From assembly GCA_911728435.2 (NCBI GenBank), contig OU452212.1:2424563-2488562 (forward strand): a stretch of 64,000 bases of DNA, written 5' to 3'. This DNA comes from Apoderus coryli. Lineage: Eukaryota > Arthropoda > Insecta > Coleoptera > Attelabidae. Each line of letters begins with the position of its first letter. Positions within the stretch are counted from its first letter, which is position 1. Position numbers and translations under genes: made by a program. Shown in pieces: positions 44,384 to 56,300 of this stretch. The notes beneath the pieces were generated by a model. That model had not been told where the DNA came from. It made no database searches and worked only from the letters and a program-made list of their open reading frames with translations.

Positions 44384-44575
44384 GACAACATAATATAGAG
44401 TGGCTTACTGATTTGCGTATGTTTTTGTTATATTGTGTTTGCAACGATTAATGTACATTAATTAATTTTTTGTATTTGTATACGTCTTTATTATATATTA
44501 TTTTAAATATGACTTTGTCTACAAGAACTTTTGTAATTCTTTTATGATAATAAAGTTAAAGTTATTATTATTATT
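44384..44575 (+). repeat. Tandem copy of the retrotransposon 3' UTR
   Basis: From ATTGACAACATAAT onward this repeats 44208-44375 (shared TATTGTGTTT..AACGATTAAT, GTATACGTCTTT, ATGACTTTGTCTACAAGAAC and AATAAAGTTAAAG) at about 173-bp offset, ending in an ATT-repeat tail. Confidence 0.8.
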
Positions 44576-44725
44576 AAAAATCGAATGGATCAAAATATTT
44601 TTTTTATGTAGTGGTCGTTCATGTTTCTCTCTCAGAATTTCGTTGGCCCAGTAAGTGAAAGTTTGCTTCGTCACTAACATAATGTTTTCAAACGAGATTC
44701 CTTAGTAAAAAATTATACTTGAAAA

Positions 44726-45400
44726 CGGTAGGACTTACAATGTCGCTCAAATTAGAGAAAAGTTGTACAATTCAAACACCTTTTAAATGGTGTATTCAAA
44801 AGTAAACTAGCTTTAGCCGTTTTCGAGAATTTATGGAAAAAACGATTTTTTGCGATTTTAGTTTTTATTTATTTCTGACATTATTTTTACCGATATAAAA
44901 AAACGAAAAGCACTTTCTCATTGTTACTTTTTTAGGAGAATAAGATAGCGTTTACAAATTTTCACTACGACGTTTCGTTTTTCGAAAACCATCATCAACT
45001 TGTTTTTTTTTCAGTAAACTATGGCGATTTTTCTTGAATAATTTTAAATAACAGGTAAAAACACTGAAAACTTGTTTAAACCATTACATGTGATATACCA
45101 CTTATTTTCAAATTGAAACCAGCTTGAAATTTAACAATAAAAAAAACAAGTTGATGATGGTTTTTCAAAAACGAAACGTCGTAGTGAAAATTTGTAAACG
45201 CTATCTTATTCTCCTCAAAAAGTAACAATGATAAAGTGCTTTTCATTTTTTAATATCGGTAAAAATAATGGCAGAAATAAATAAAAACTAAAATAGCAAA
45301 AAACCGATTTTCCAAAATTATCAGAAACGGCTAACCATTTAAAAGGTGCTTAAATTGTACAACTTGTCTTTACTTTAGCCGACATTGTAACTCCTACCGT
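44726..45400. mobile_element. Large foldback element with hammerhead-like cores
   Basis: Arms of about 260-290 bp (44726-45012 and 45140-45400) are inverted repeats: ACGGTAGGACTTACAATGTC at the outer left matches the reverse complement of GACATTGTAACTCCTACCGT on the right. The inner arm ends are AACAAGTTGATGATGG and its complement. Each arm carries TTGATGA, a short U/A stem and GAAACGTC, a hammerhead-like core with C to T at the first position. No protein is encoded. Confidence 0.75.
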
Positions 45401-45555
45401 ATCCAAGATTCCAACGCTATCCCACTATTATCTTGGACACACTGTATAACTAAGAGAAATATAATTGCATTATGACAGTGCGTAGTCTTTGATGTCTTTA
45501 AATTAAAGATCGAAACGTAATGAAACTGCACATAGGAATCAAGGCAAATGCGAAT

Positions 45556-45850
45556 TAAAGAAGTACCAGTTTAATTGGTGAAACACCTGACCGGCATTCG
45601 GGAGATGTGGGTTCAAATCCCGATTTTTTTTTAGTTGAATATCTTTCTTTCGTATACAATGTGTCTACGGATAGAGTTTGGAAGAGGAAAAACTTTTTTA
45701 TTTGTGGATTTAGAAGAAAAAGTCATTCTTTATAAAAACGTCTGCTTGTGTCGAAACTACAATTTCAAATGCCAAATTTTCGATTACTATACAGGGTATA
45801 ACAAAAATAACATTTTTAATGATTTTAATTTTCTTGTTTTTTTTTAATTT
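45556..45850 (+). mobile_element. tRNA-derived SINE fused to a dispersed repeat body
   Basis: The tRNA-like head has AGTTTAATTGGTGAAACACC (A box) and GTGGGTTCAAATCCC (B box). The body from about 45645 (ATACAATGTGTCTACGGATAG to GATTACTATACAGGGTATA) also occurs on the minus strand at 9250-9400, next to RT sequence. An inverted piece of the end (TTTTTGATATACCCTGTATA) sits at 45985-46010. Confidence 0.55.
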
Positions 45851-46019
45851 TGTGAAAATATTTTGAAAACCGTGATTTATTACATCAATTGTGCAAAAAA
45901 ACACTATTCAAAGTGGTTAATTTCATAGGTACTATTAAAATAATAAAATTAAAAAAAAAACAAGGAAATCAAAATCATTCAAAATGTTATTTTTGATATA
46001 CCCTGTATAGAAATCGTAG

Positions 46020-46900
46020 ATTTATATAGATGATAGAAGGAGTTCTTCTTTTTTTTTTTAAAAAGAGATAATACTTATTCTTTGGTATAGTCATTTAGAG
46101 CGGATGCCATCATTGACATTGTATTATCATTTATTAAATAATGATATTTGTTTATTGGAAAACATAAAGTTATTATTGAAAATTTCTTGTTTTCTTTCAT
46201 ACGAGTATATAAGCCCTCCAGTTTTAATTGCCATCATCTCATGTTACATTTGAGTATTAATTGCCTTATTATTTACTTTCTATATGGCAGAAATCCATTC
46301 ATCCAGCTTTGACTTGTTGCGTTCTCGAGACTCCATTTATTCAATTCCCATAACTATTACTTGTAAGAGCACTCTGTTGGCATAGTAACGCTTTTTAAAA
46401 TGCGGGTCTATCATCCACAGTGATTAAAGCAGTGCAGTAGAAGTACAGGTTAGTTGGGAAATACTGGGCTTTTATTAAAGTATTATTGGAAGGGACTAAC
46501 CTAAAGGTGGATTTTTCTTTTGAAAATGAACTCAAGAGAAGGAAGAGAAAAATAAATTGAATCCAAAACAAAGATATGTTGAAGCCTGTTCTGTTATACG
46601 TTGGTATACTATACGGATCGAATTGGTCCTCCTTTATAGTGCTCCTATGCTTCAATGGATTTTAATAAAATAATTATTGTTATTAGATACTATTTATTTA
46701 ATAGGCGATAAAATACACAAAGATAATATAAAGCTATTAAGAAAAGCATTAAAAACAACGAGTTTATGAATATTGCTCTTTTGTGGTTTGGTTTTTATTT
46801 GATAGTAGAATGTTTAATAATTATTCAGTCATGAAAAACAAACCGAAGCTTGTGGTTTCAACTATTTAATTAAAAAAAAAGTAACCCCGCACATTTAGCT
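46020..46900. other. Unassigned intergenic sequence
   Basis: AT-rich DNA without a recognisable gene, repeat or element. The longest frame here has no motif or typical coding bias. Confidence 0.4.
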
Positions 46901-48240
46901 GATAGATCTCAAGTAAAAGCTATAATTTAACCACTGTATTGTCCATACAAATGTAGAAATTAAGCATTAAATTAAGCAAATTAATGTAGCAACACTTGAT
47001 TGATTGAGTAATAACGAATATTTGTCTAAATACTATTAAATACGATCACAATTGTAGCTAACACTTTTGCAAGTTTAAAATTACAACTCAGCTAAATACT
47101 AGCTAATATTTGGTCAAATACTACGGCCATTACTTGGTTAAATATTAGCTAAGACTTTATGAATTTCATCATTAAAACTTAATAAAATCCTATCGAATAT
47201 TTGACTAAAAACTTGTGCCCAATTACTTTGCTAAAACCTGACTGAAATAGCTAATATTTCTGGTCAAAATAGCCGAATAGCTAATGCCAAAAAATTATTA
47301 ACTCTTGGTGTCAAAATTTAAGTGCTTAGTCAAATACGAGCTTGCACAACCAATAAATACAGTGCTACATATTAGCTAACACCCATATAATTCCTAAACT
47401 ATAAATTACACAAATACTAGCTAATATTTGGTAAAATACTTGGCTCTACATTAGTTAAAAATGTGTCAAATTTAGACCAACAACTCAAGTAAAAGCAATA
47501 ATTTAACTACATGACCCTATGGTCCATACAAATGTAGAAATTTGTCACTATACTAGCTAGGACTTGAACAAAATCCTAGCAACACTTGATTAAGTACTGC
47601 TAATATTTGTCGAAATACTATTAAATACTTGCGAGCAAAATTTTAGCTAAGACTTTATCAACTTTAAAAGTACAACTTAATAAAATACAAGCTAATATTT
47701 GGTCAAATGCTGCGGTCATTACTTGGTTAAATATTAGCTAAACTTTATGAATTTCATCGTAACAACTTAATAAAATCCTATGTAATATTTGATTAATATC
47801 TAGCTAACACTTGTATCCAATTACTTTGTTATAACTTGACTATGAATTAGTTAATATTCATGGTCAGATACTTTGTTAAATTTGGCTAAATATGTTAGTT
47901 AAATACGAGCTTCCACGGCCCGTAAATAAAGTGTTACATATTAGCTAAAGCTCAGCTAAATTCTAAACTATAAATTACACAAATACTCCTAGCTAATATT
48001 TGGTCAAACACTTGCCTAAACATTAGTTAAAACTGGGTCAAACTTAGTTAAATACTACCAGCTACTCTTACGTCAAATACTTAGCTAAAAGTGGACCGGA
48101 ATTTCAAAACTACACTACTAGCTAGCCAATTAATATTTTTTAATCAAATATTTAGATTAAGATTGGTAGCTAATATTTCCGAACAGAGGCTAACTAACTC
48201 TTGAGTAAATATTAATAATTAATAACACGTGGCGGCCAAA
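46900..48240. repeat. Degenerate TAGCTAATATTTGG-based repeats with ~590-bp higher-order unit
   Basis: Words such as TTAGCTAA, GCTAATATTTGGTCAAATA and CTTGGTTAAATATTAGCTAA recur dozens of times. A larger unit repeats: CATTACTTGGTTAAATATTAG occurs near 47128 and again near 47717, with matching flanks on both sides. No coding potential. 48240-48980 has no gene I can identify. Confidence 0.75.
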
Positions 48241-48984
48241 TTTCACTCAGATTATACAATCTAGCGCATAGTTTATTAATTATTAATATAAAATACATTA
48301 CAATATGTTAAGTACCTATGTATATTATTATATAATTTATTATTATGATAAATATAAATTGTCACGTCATATTTCCAATAAGTTTGAAATGAATTATTAC
48401 CTACTTGGTACCCAACTTGTGTCGTTTACGTATCTACTTTACTACCTATACTTACACCTAATTAAAGACACACGGTAGGTAAGATGGGAAATTCCACTAT
48501 ACGGGAATTACCTAAAAAAATATTTAATTCAACACAATGAATTACTATGTATAGTAAATTCTTCCAAATAAATGCTGACACTAAAATGAAATGAATCCAC
48601 AGCGAAGAGGCTGAACATACACGTGTGAATAATATCAATTTTTTCAGCCAAGTCCCTAAAAGTTGTCCTGGCAACTTTTAATGACTATTCCAAAATTCCT
48701 TAGAATGTATAAATTCGATAAAAAAATCACTTAAATTGCAAATGGAATGCATTCGCATATCCAAAACAACCATGGGAATTATTTGCCGGCGTTACCTATA
48801 TAGATATCTTATAACACCCGCCTAAAGTGTCAAAACATTTAAATAAAATAAAAAGAGAAAAGTTTATTCATTATTTTACAATGATTTTGTGTCCGTAAAT
48901 ATAATGAAATGGAAAATAATTTTTACCCCTTCAACTGAAGTTTGGCATGTTGTTCATAATATCATTGTCCTGCCTAAATCTCAC

Positions 48985-49515
48985 AACTCCACAACTTTAG
49001 ATTCTTTTGGAAGGTTGCTTTTAGCCTGTATACCAGAATAAGTGAGCGTACAGTTAGAAGAAGACTTAAAGAAGGTATCAAGTCCTATAGGCCAAAAAAG
49101 CCCAAAACTTCAGAGACGTCATCGAGTAGAGCGACTCGCCTTTGCTCGAGAACACCGAAATTGGAATATTGACCAATGGGGTCCAGTTTTATTCACGGAT
49201 GAGAGCCGTTTCTGCATACATTCGATTGATGGTAGGGAAAGATTGTATCGACGTCCAGGAGAATAAAATGAACAATTTAATTTTACTCCTACTGTCTCTT
49301 TCGGTGGAGGCTCAATTATGGTGTGGGGTGGCATATGTTTAGGGGCACGCACAGAGTTAGTGGTTATTGATGGCGGTGCTTTAACTGCAGATAGGTACAT
49401 AAGGGATGTTCTGCAAAACCATGTGGTACCTTTCGCCCCACATTATCGGAGCGAATTTCCTCTTAATGTAGGACAAGGCTCGCCCGCACGTGGCTCTTTG
49501 TGGAACTGACCTTTT
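48985..49515 (+). mobile_element. Tc1-like transposase remnant
   Basis: Frames read HRVERLAFAREHRNW, WGPVLFTDESRFCIHS (first catalytic Asp of the DDE domain), then after a stop VSFGGGSIMVWGGIC. The second Asp region survives as DKARPHVA but is preceded by a stop, and the third catalytic region is missing. Typical decayed Tc1 copy. 49520-50460 has no other recognisable element. Confidence 0.85.
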
Positions 49516-50471
49516 AAATCAAGTGGCGATACCGACAATGAATTGGCCATAATAACAACAATTAAATGGATGCATAAAACTAAAAAATGAACTGATAACT
49601 CACCGATTCCTGGAAGTATGCCAGTAAAACTGTTCCGTTGATACTTCTAATTAAATTTGTATCCTTCCAGACCAGACATATACCATATTCTTGATCATAC
49701 CTACGTTGCTCTTGACTTTGAAGGCAACAAGATTTCGACAGCTTTTGTTGCAGTTTCTAATATTTTTTTTTGGAATTCCTTCTATTATTTCATGAAAATT
49801 TTAACCAATAATTGTTAACTGACAGAAACGTCAAACAAAAAACCTTCAGGCGAAAAATATATCCCTCGGGCCAAAGGCTCTAAGGCTATTGTCGCGCGAT
49901 GTTCATTATAGTCTTCATAATGCCTTTGGTACATAAATAGCTTTCTTACTGATTAATTTTTGACATTAAGTAAGTCGACGCAACATTAGGACGATAGCCA
50001 TTTATTTTTGTTTTTGGCTTAAAATAGGTACAATCTAACGTTAATAACGTTATTTTCATAGGAGCATTAAATAATTTATTAAAACAAAAATATTATGTTT
50101 CTGCCCCACAGACGACAAACTCACAAGCAACCACTACCTAGTACTCAGAGTGACGAAACTCTTACAACCCGAGAATCCACTGTTATACTAATCTCAAGGT
50201 GTATGACCACCCAAAACCCCAAATGATCGATAACATACTACATTTATTCAGCTAAAATTAACCCCACTATATCACAATCACATTTTAGCTTTGTTAAATG
50301 TCCTCCAAAATCAAAACCAAACGTGGACTACCTACTCCTGCTACTCCCTTTAATCCCGTCACTCTCACACGAGTTGGGGGAACGGTTTTCTATATTTCCG
50401 TTTGGGATTTCTTATCGTGCTGCAGGCTTTTTTATTCTTTCACTTGATCTCAGCCAAAGTGCGCGAAAATA

Positions 50472-50541
50472 TCAGTTCGTGTCCGACCTTCGATACAGTT
50501 ATATTAATTTTAAATACCAGAGATTTAATAAATACAGCGAG
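50472..50541 (+). promoter_or_regulatory. Candidate Ddc initiator and 5' UTR exon
   Basis: ATCAGTTCG at 50471-50479 matches the arthropod initiator (TCAGTY). The first Ddc coding exon starts only 2 nt after an acceptor (TTTCAG at 53331-53336), which implies an upstream non-coding exon. A donor-like GAG|GTAGTT at 50541 could end it. There is no TATA box. The assignment is a guess from position. Confidence 0.25.
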
Positions 50542-50749
50542 GTAGTTGTTTGTAACGTTCTCAAGTGTTTTGTAACGCCTGTGTTAATAAAGAATTAATT
50601 GATCTATTCATTAAAAAAAATTGTAGTAATAAAAACGAAAAAACATTTAGTGAGTATTTTTTAAAAATAATTTCCTTCACTAACAACAGCTTGTAGTGCC
50701 TGGACTAACACATAAATATGGATGGTTAGTTTATGATTTTGATTTACCT

Positions 50750-51090
50750 ACAGGGTGATTTAAAATCGTGTAACATCGTTACAGTTAAATTTACGTTTCT
50801 TTTTGTAAATAGAAAACTGTTCAGTTTCTTCTGAGCAACTTTTCCGGATCGCAGTTATTGCTGCGCATACAGGGTGGCCAAACTGGACGATTTCATATGT
50901 TTCTATCACAGATACCCAAAAATTGACATGCGATTTTGATCGATTTCGTTTTCGGTCGATAACTTTTTTGTTTTTCTAGATAATTCGTTTCTGAAAAAAC
51001 TTTTTCATAGCACTTTTTGATTTGTTTATATACAGGGCTATTAGTAAATTTGCTGCAACAATTATTATTTTTTACTTATGGAATACTCCG
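50750..51090. mobile_element. ACAGGGTG-ended repeat segment
   Basis: It contains CAGGGTGATTTAAAATCGTG, a second CAGGGTGGCC near 50872, and a body of TTTTTGTTTTTCTAGATAATT, then ATACTCCGTATA at the far side. It resembles other small ACAGGGTG repeats here. Exact ends uncertain. Confidence 0.35.
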
Positions 51091-51159
51091 TATATTTTTA
51101 CATTTTCTTGTAAAAAAATTAAAAACACTTTAATACGCACTAATTGTTAAGAAAGGATT

Positions 51160-52960
51160 TTGTTTAAACTCTTTTTTTTGTGATATTGTTGATATTTTGT
51201 TTGTTCTTTTTTTTTCATTATATGTTTTACTTTTTGTTTGGTCTTAGACATTTACTTCAATCCTATTTTTATTATGTTGCACAGAAAAAGTTTATTTATT
51301 TTATTTAGTTATATTTATTTATATCTAAGTTTTATTTGGTGATGTTTTATTTTGTATGTTCCTTCTCTATTTTTTTTTTGATATTGATACGTATTTGGTT
51401 TGTTCTTTTTTTTCATTATGTGGTACACAGTGTTTATTTTTATTTATTGTTTCTTTTTTACATTTTGTTTGTTCGTATACATTTATTTCAATCATGTTTT
51501 TATTATGTTGCACAGAACAACTCTATTTATTTTTATTTTTTATATCTAACTCTTCTTTTGTTAAGTTTTATTTGGTGATGTTTTATTTTTTATGTTCCTT
51601 CTCTATTTTTTTTTTTATTTTGATACCTATTTGGTTTGTTCTTTTTTTTCATTATGTGGTACACAGTGTTTATTTTTATTTATTGTTTCTTTTTTACATT
51701 TTGTTTGTTCTTATACATTTATTTCAAGCATGTTTTTATTATGTTGCACAGAAGAACTCTATTTATTTTTATTTTTTATATCTAAGTCTTCTTTTGTTAA
51801 GTTTTATTTGGTGATGATTTATTTTTTATGTTCCTTCTCTATTTTTTGTGATATTGATATTTTCTTGGTTTTTTTTTCATTATGTGGTACCTACACAGTG
51901 TTTATTTTTATTTATTGTTTCTTTTTTACATTTTGTTTGCTCTTATACATTTATTTCAATCCTATTTTTATTATGTTACACATAAAAGGTCTATTTATTT
52001 CATTTTGTATGTTCCTTCTCTAATTTTTTGTGATATTGATATTTTGTTTGTTCTTTTTTTCATTATATGGTACACAGTGTTTATTTTGATTTATGGTTTC
52101 TTTTTTACATTTTGTTTGTTCTTATACATTTTTCTCAATCCTATTTTTATTATGTTTCACAGGAAAAGTCATTTATTTTTATTTTCTTATGTCTAAGTTT
52201 TCTTTTGTTAAGTTTTATTTGGTGATGTTTTATTTTTTATGTTCCTTCTCTATTTTTTTTGATATTGATACCTATTTGGTTTGTTCTTTTTTTTCATTAT
52301 GTGGTACACAGTGTTTATTTTTATTTATTGTTTTTTTTTTACATTTTGTTTGTTCTTATACATTTATTTCAATCATGTTTTTATTATGTTGCACAGAACA
52401 ACTCTATTTATTTTTATTTTTTTATATCTAAGTCTTCTTTTGTTAACTTTTATTTGGTGATGATTTATTTTTTATATTCCTCCTCTATTGTTTTGTGATA
52501 TTAATATTTGGTTTGTTCTTTTTTTTTCAATATGTGGTACACAGTCTTTATTTTTATTTATTGTTTCTTTTTTACATTTTGTTTGTTCTTATACATTTAT
52601 TTCAATCCTCTTTTTATTATGTTGCACAGGAAAAGTCTATTTATTTTTATTTTCTTATGTCTAAGTCTTCTGTTGTTAACTTTTATTTGGTGATGATTTA
52701 TTTTTTATATTCCTTCTCTATTTTTTTGTGATATTGATATTCGGCTTGTTCTTTTTGTTCACTATGTGGTACACAGTGTTTATTGTTATTTTTTTCATTT
52801 TGCTTGTTCTTATACATTTATTTCAATCCTCTTTTTATTGTGTTGCACAGCAGAAGTCTATTTATTTTTATTTTTTTAAATCTTCTTTTCTTTTATTAAG
52901 TTTTATTTGGTGATATTTTATCTTTATGTTCTTCTATTTATTTTTAAAATTTAAGTAAGT
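51160..52960. repeat. ~233-bp T-rich satellite upstream of Ddc coding exons
   Basis: TGTGGTACACAGTGTTTATTT recurs at about 51420, 51656, 51884, 52067, 52301, 52534 and 52766, mostly 228-236 bp apart with one 183-bp unit. The plus strand is dominated by T with few A-poor exceptions, giving spurious Phe/Tyr/Leu-rich frames up to 152 codons. Each unit holds TTATGTTGCACAGAA and TTTATTTGGTGATG. Confidence 0.95.
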
Positions 52961-53338
52961 ATATTTAATGTTTTTATATTTTAATATTGATTGATAGAAA
53001 TCCATATCTGCAGGGTGTTACAAAAAGACGCGGCAATATTTAAGGGGGTAATATCTCAGGTCATTTTATAAAAAAAAGTGCCCATAAACTTTCCAAGATA
53101 CAAGGTGTTAAAGATTTTTTGTAAATAACGGTGAACTGTCAAAAAGTTTTTTGCAAATGTAGTGATATCATAAGTAATGATAATTTTTAAATTTACTTCT
53201 AGAACGCACGAGGCAAAGTCTTTTTATTTGCAATAATTATTATTAGACTCATCTTGTATAGAAAACGGTCGATATAGATCGCAAAATGCAATTATAATTT
53301 CAATGTAGACTAAATTACTTCATCAAATTGTTTCAGCA

Positions 53339-56300
53339 ATGGAAGCTAATCAGTTTAAGGACTTTGGAAAGGAAATGATAGACTATGTTGCTGGCTATTT
53401 GGAAAATATTAGAGATCGGTACGTATATTTTAGTGTTTGATTGACTAAACTGCAGAAATCTATTCTGCCACGAAAATCAATCATTTTTGGGAACAATTAA
53501 GGCCAGGTCTGAATAAAAGCTCATTTTGTTTATTTTTTTTAAAGGTAAATGTCACCCTCGCGTCAGAAATTCTTTTTTAAACTTGTTTTATTTCTTTTCT
53601 TTGGACGGACTGTATAATACCATAATATCACAACTGTTACTTTTTTCAGTAATTAAATATATTGCATATTATTAGTTAATCTTGTACGCAACAATATTCC
53701 AAACAAACTAGGTCAAATATAATCTATTGATAAATATCTCGGTAAGATATGCTCAATTATTCGAATATGACTTTTACTTTTTCTTACTGAAATTCCTTCT
53801 AGTAACTACAGAATTATAAGTAGTACCGATTATGAATGTTTGGGCAGTATTTTTGATAATACCGATGATGATAGTCTCAGAAGGTTTTATTCATTTTTTT
53901 TTTCGAACTGTATACATAATTTTTATTAAAAATTTTACAAACTACTTTAGATATTTAAATAAAATTTGGCACATTAGGATAGGCTATTTACTTTTTTCCG
54001 TTTGACACACCGTTTGCAAGTAAAAATGTATAATTGGTCTGAAAAAAAATTAAACAAAAAAAAATAAGAAGTCTCCTGGCCATTGGTCCAATACCATTAA
54101 CCACGTCATTCTTTATGTCAATTCTCCCTAAACGGTCGGTCCATTGTTGAAGATGATAATTGTAATTGAGCCATGCTCTTAGTGCTATTCCAAAATGCGG
54201 GGGAGCTCCTTCCGGTTGTATCCAACTTTAATGCCTTAAACTAATGGGTACATACTGTAGATTGTCCTGCAGATTATTGTTAAGAAACTCCAAAAACAGT
54301 TTGGAGTTCAACCTTGGGAGTAGGAAATGTGGACCACAAACATTATCATCAATAACGCCCAACCAAACATTTACATTAATCATCGTCTTGCCTAAATTCG
54401 TTATAGCATATAATGTACACGGTGTTCCATTTAAAATAAAGTTGAAGTTGTCTATATATTGCAAAAAACCTAAAATTTTTGACTGAAATGTAATGAATGA
54501 TGATTCTGGTAATTCTAGTCGGGTGTTACCTACAGTTGAACCGGGATATCTTCGGCCACTCATACCAGAAACCGCTCCAGAAAAGCCTGATAAATGGGAG
54601 GAAGTTCTAGCTGATGTTGAACGAGTCATTATGCCAGGAGTAAGTTGATTTTCCTTCATCTGAACATTAAAACTCTTGTAAATTAAAATGCAGGGTATTG
54701 TATTTTGTTAACTGGGCATTTAACCTGCTATGTTTTTGAACAAATATCCAAAAATCTAATTTGCACGAAAAATAAGCAATTTTAGGTACTTACCACTTTT
54801 ATCAAATAGATGCAGAATTAAAATCGGCTTCCTGTCAAACCAAAATTTACAGGGTGTTCCATTAAAAAAAAATTATACTCATTTCAATGAGGATAAATTT
54901 TTATGATCAAGCTAGTTATCCCTGCCCTAAACAGGTTTTCTTCATATTTACTCTATAGGGTGTTCCGTTTAACAAACATAATATGTTTGATATGTGTTTC
55001 TTTTTTGGGCCGCTCTGTATCCTTGCAATGTGTTTCGAAATATGGCGCGATTAGTTCTACAAACAAATTAAATTTGTCGCAGTTTTGATACAGTAAAACA
55101 AAGCGTCTTGCGCGACTCACCCTGTATTTTTAGAGCGCTAACTATTCCTCAAAATTGTCCTAGTTCGTACGTATCTCTTAGTTGCAGTTTTAAAAAATTG
55201 TCACATCATCATGGTCATTATTTTTTTAAGACCACCCTGTATATTTGTTGCATAGCAAAAAATCATTTTTAAAATACTTTGGAAAAAGCCTACAAATCAC
55301 AATTTTGTCGATATCAGGAAAGTTGGTTAAAGACACCAGAAACTAACATATTATACAGGGTGTAAATATATAAGTGCGTAAAACTTGAACATGTGACTCT
55401 TTGTTGAAAAACAGGGTGGATCTTTTATATAACAAAAAATGATTTGAGCATACCCTGATTAGAGGCCTTTTTTAAGATCACCCTGTATATTTGTTGTATA
55501 GCTAAAAATCGGTTTTAAATTACTTTTGGAAAACCTAAAAATCACAATTTTATTGATATCAAAAAAGTTGGTTAAAGACACGAGAATCTAACATATTATA
55601 CAGGGTGTAAATACATAAGTTCGAAAAAAATGAACATTTGATTCTTTGTTGAAAAACAGGGTGGATCTTTTATATAACAAAAAGCTATTTGAGCTTCTCC
55701 TGATTAGGGCCATTCTACACGAACTACAAAAACGCGACCGTTTGCCGGCGAGCGACGCGCGTGTGTCACAGAACCACAGAGTTTAAATAGGACCTACTAT
55801 ACGGGCAACTTTGCGGTCGCGTGTGGACGCGTTCGTTGGCGTGCCGGCCGACGTGTTGAACGCAAGAGGACCCGTAAAAGTCGCGCGCCGGAGACCGGCG
55901 TGTCATTCATTCTACATGTAGCTACTTGCACGCGTCTGGCCGGCCGAGGCGAATTATCCTTCACCAGTCCACGATTTTGGTCTTTGCAAACAAGATGTTT
56001 TACAGTGAAAGATTTATTTGTGAAATCGAGAATCAACCTCCTCTATATTATATTAAAAGTAAGGATTATTGTAATAGGAGGGTTATTCTTTCGTAGTGAT
56101 TGATCTGAACAAGTGAATGTGATTAAACTGAATGTGATTATACTGAACTGAATATTTGGCGAAACCGAAAGATCATCTTTTTGGTGATTGTCTTTCACTT
56201 AACCTCGAAATCTTGTGAAAACAACCAAATCTGCTCTGAAAACTGGAAAATTATTTCTTCCATGATATTATTATCCATGTTTTAAACTTTTACAATTTAT

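Noticed and set aside
51336..52913. Plus-strand frames up to 152 codons rich in Phe, Leu and Tyr
   Set aside because: They are translations of the T-rich 233-bp satellite, overlap one another in different frames and have no domain.
54228..54659. 143-codon minus-strand frame
   Set aside because: It is antisense to Ddc exon 2, whose plus-strand translation is a clear family match with correct splice phases.
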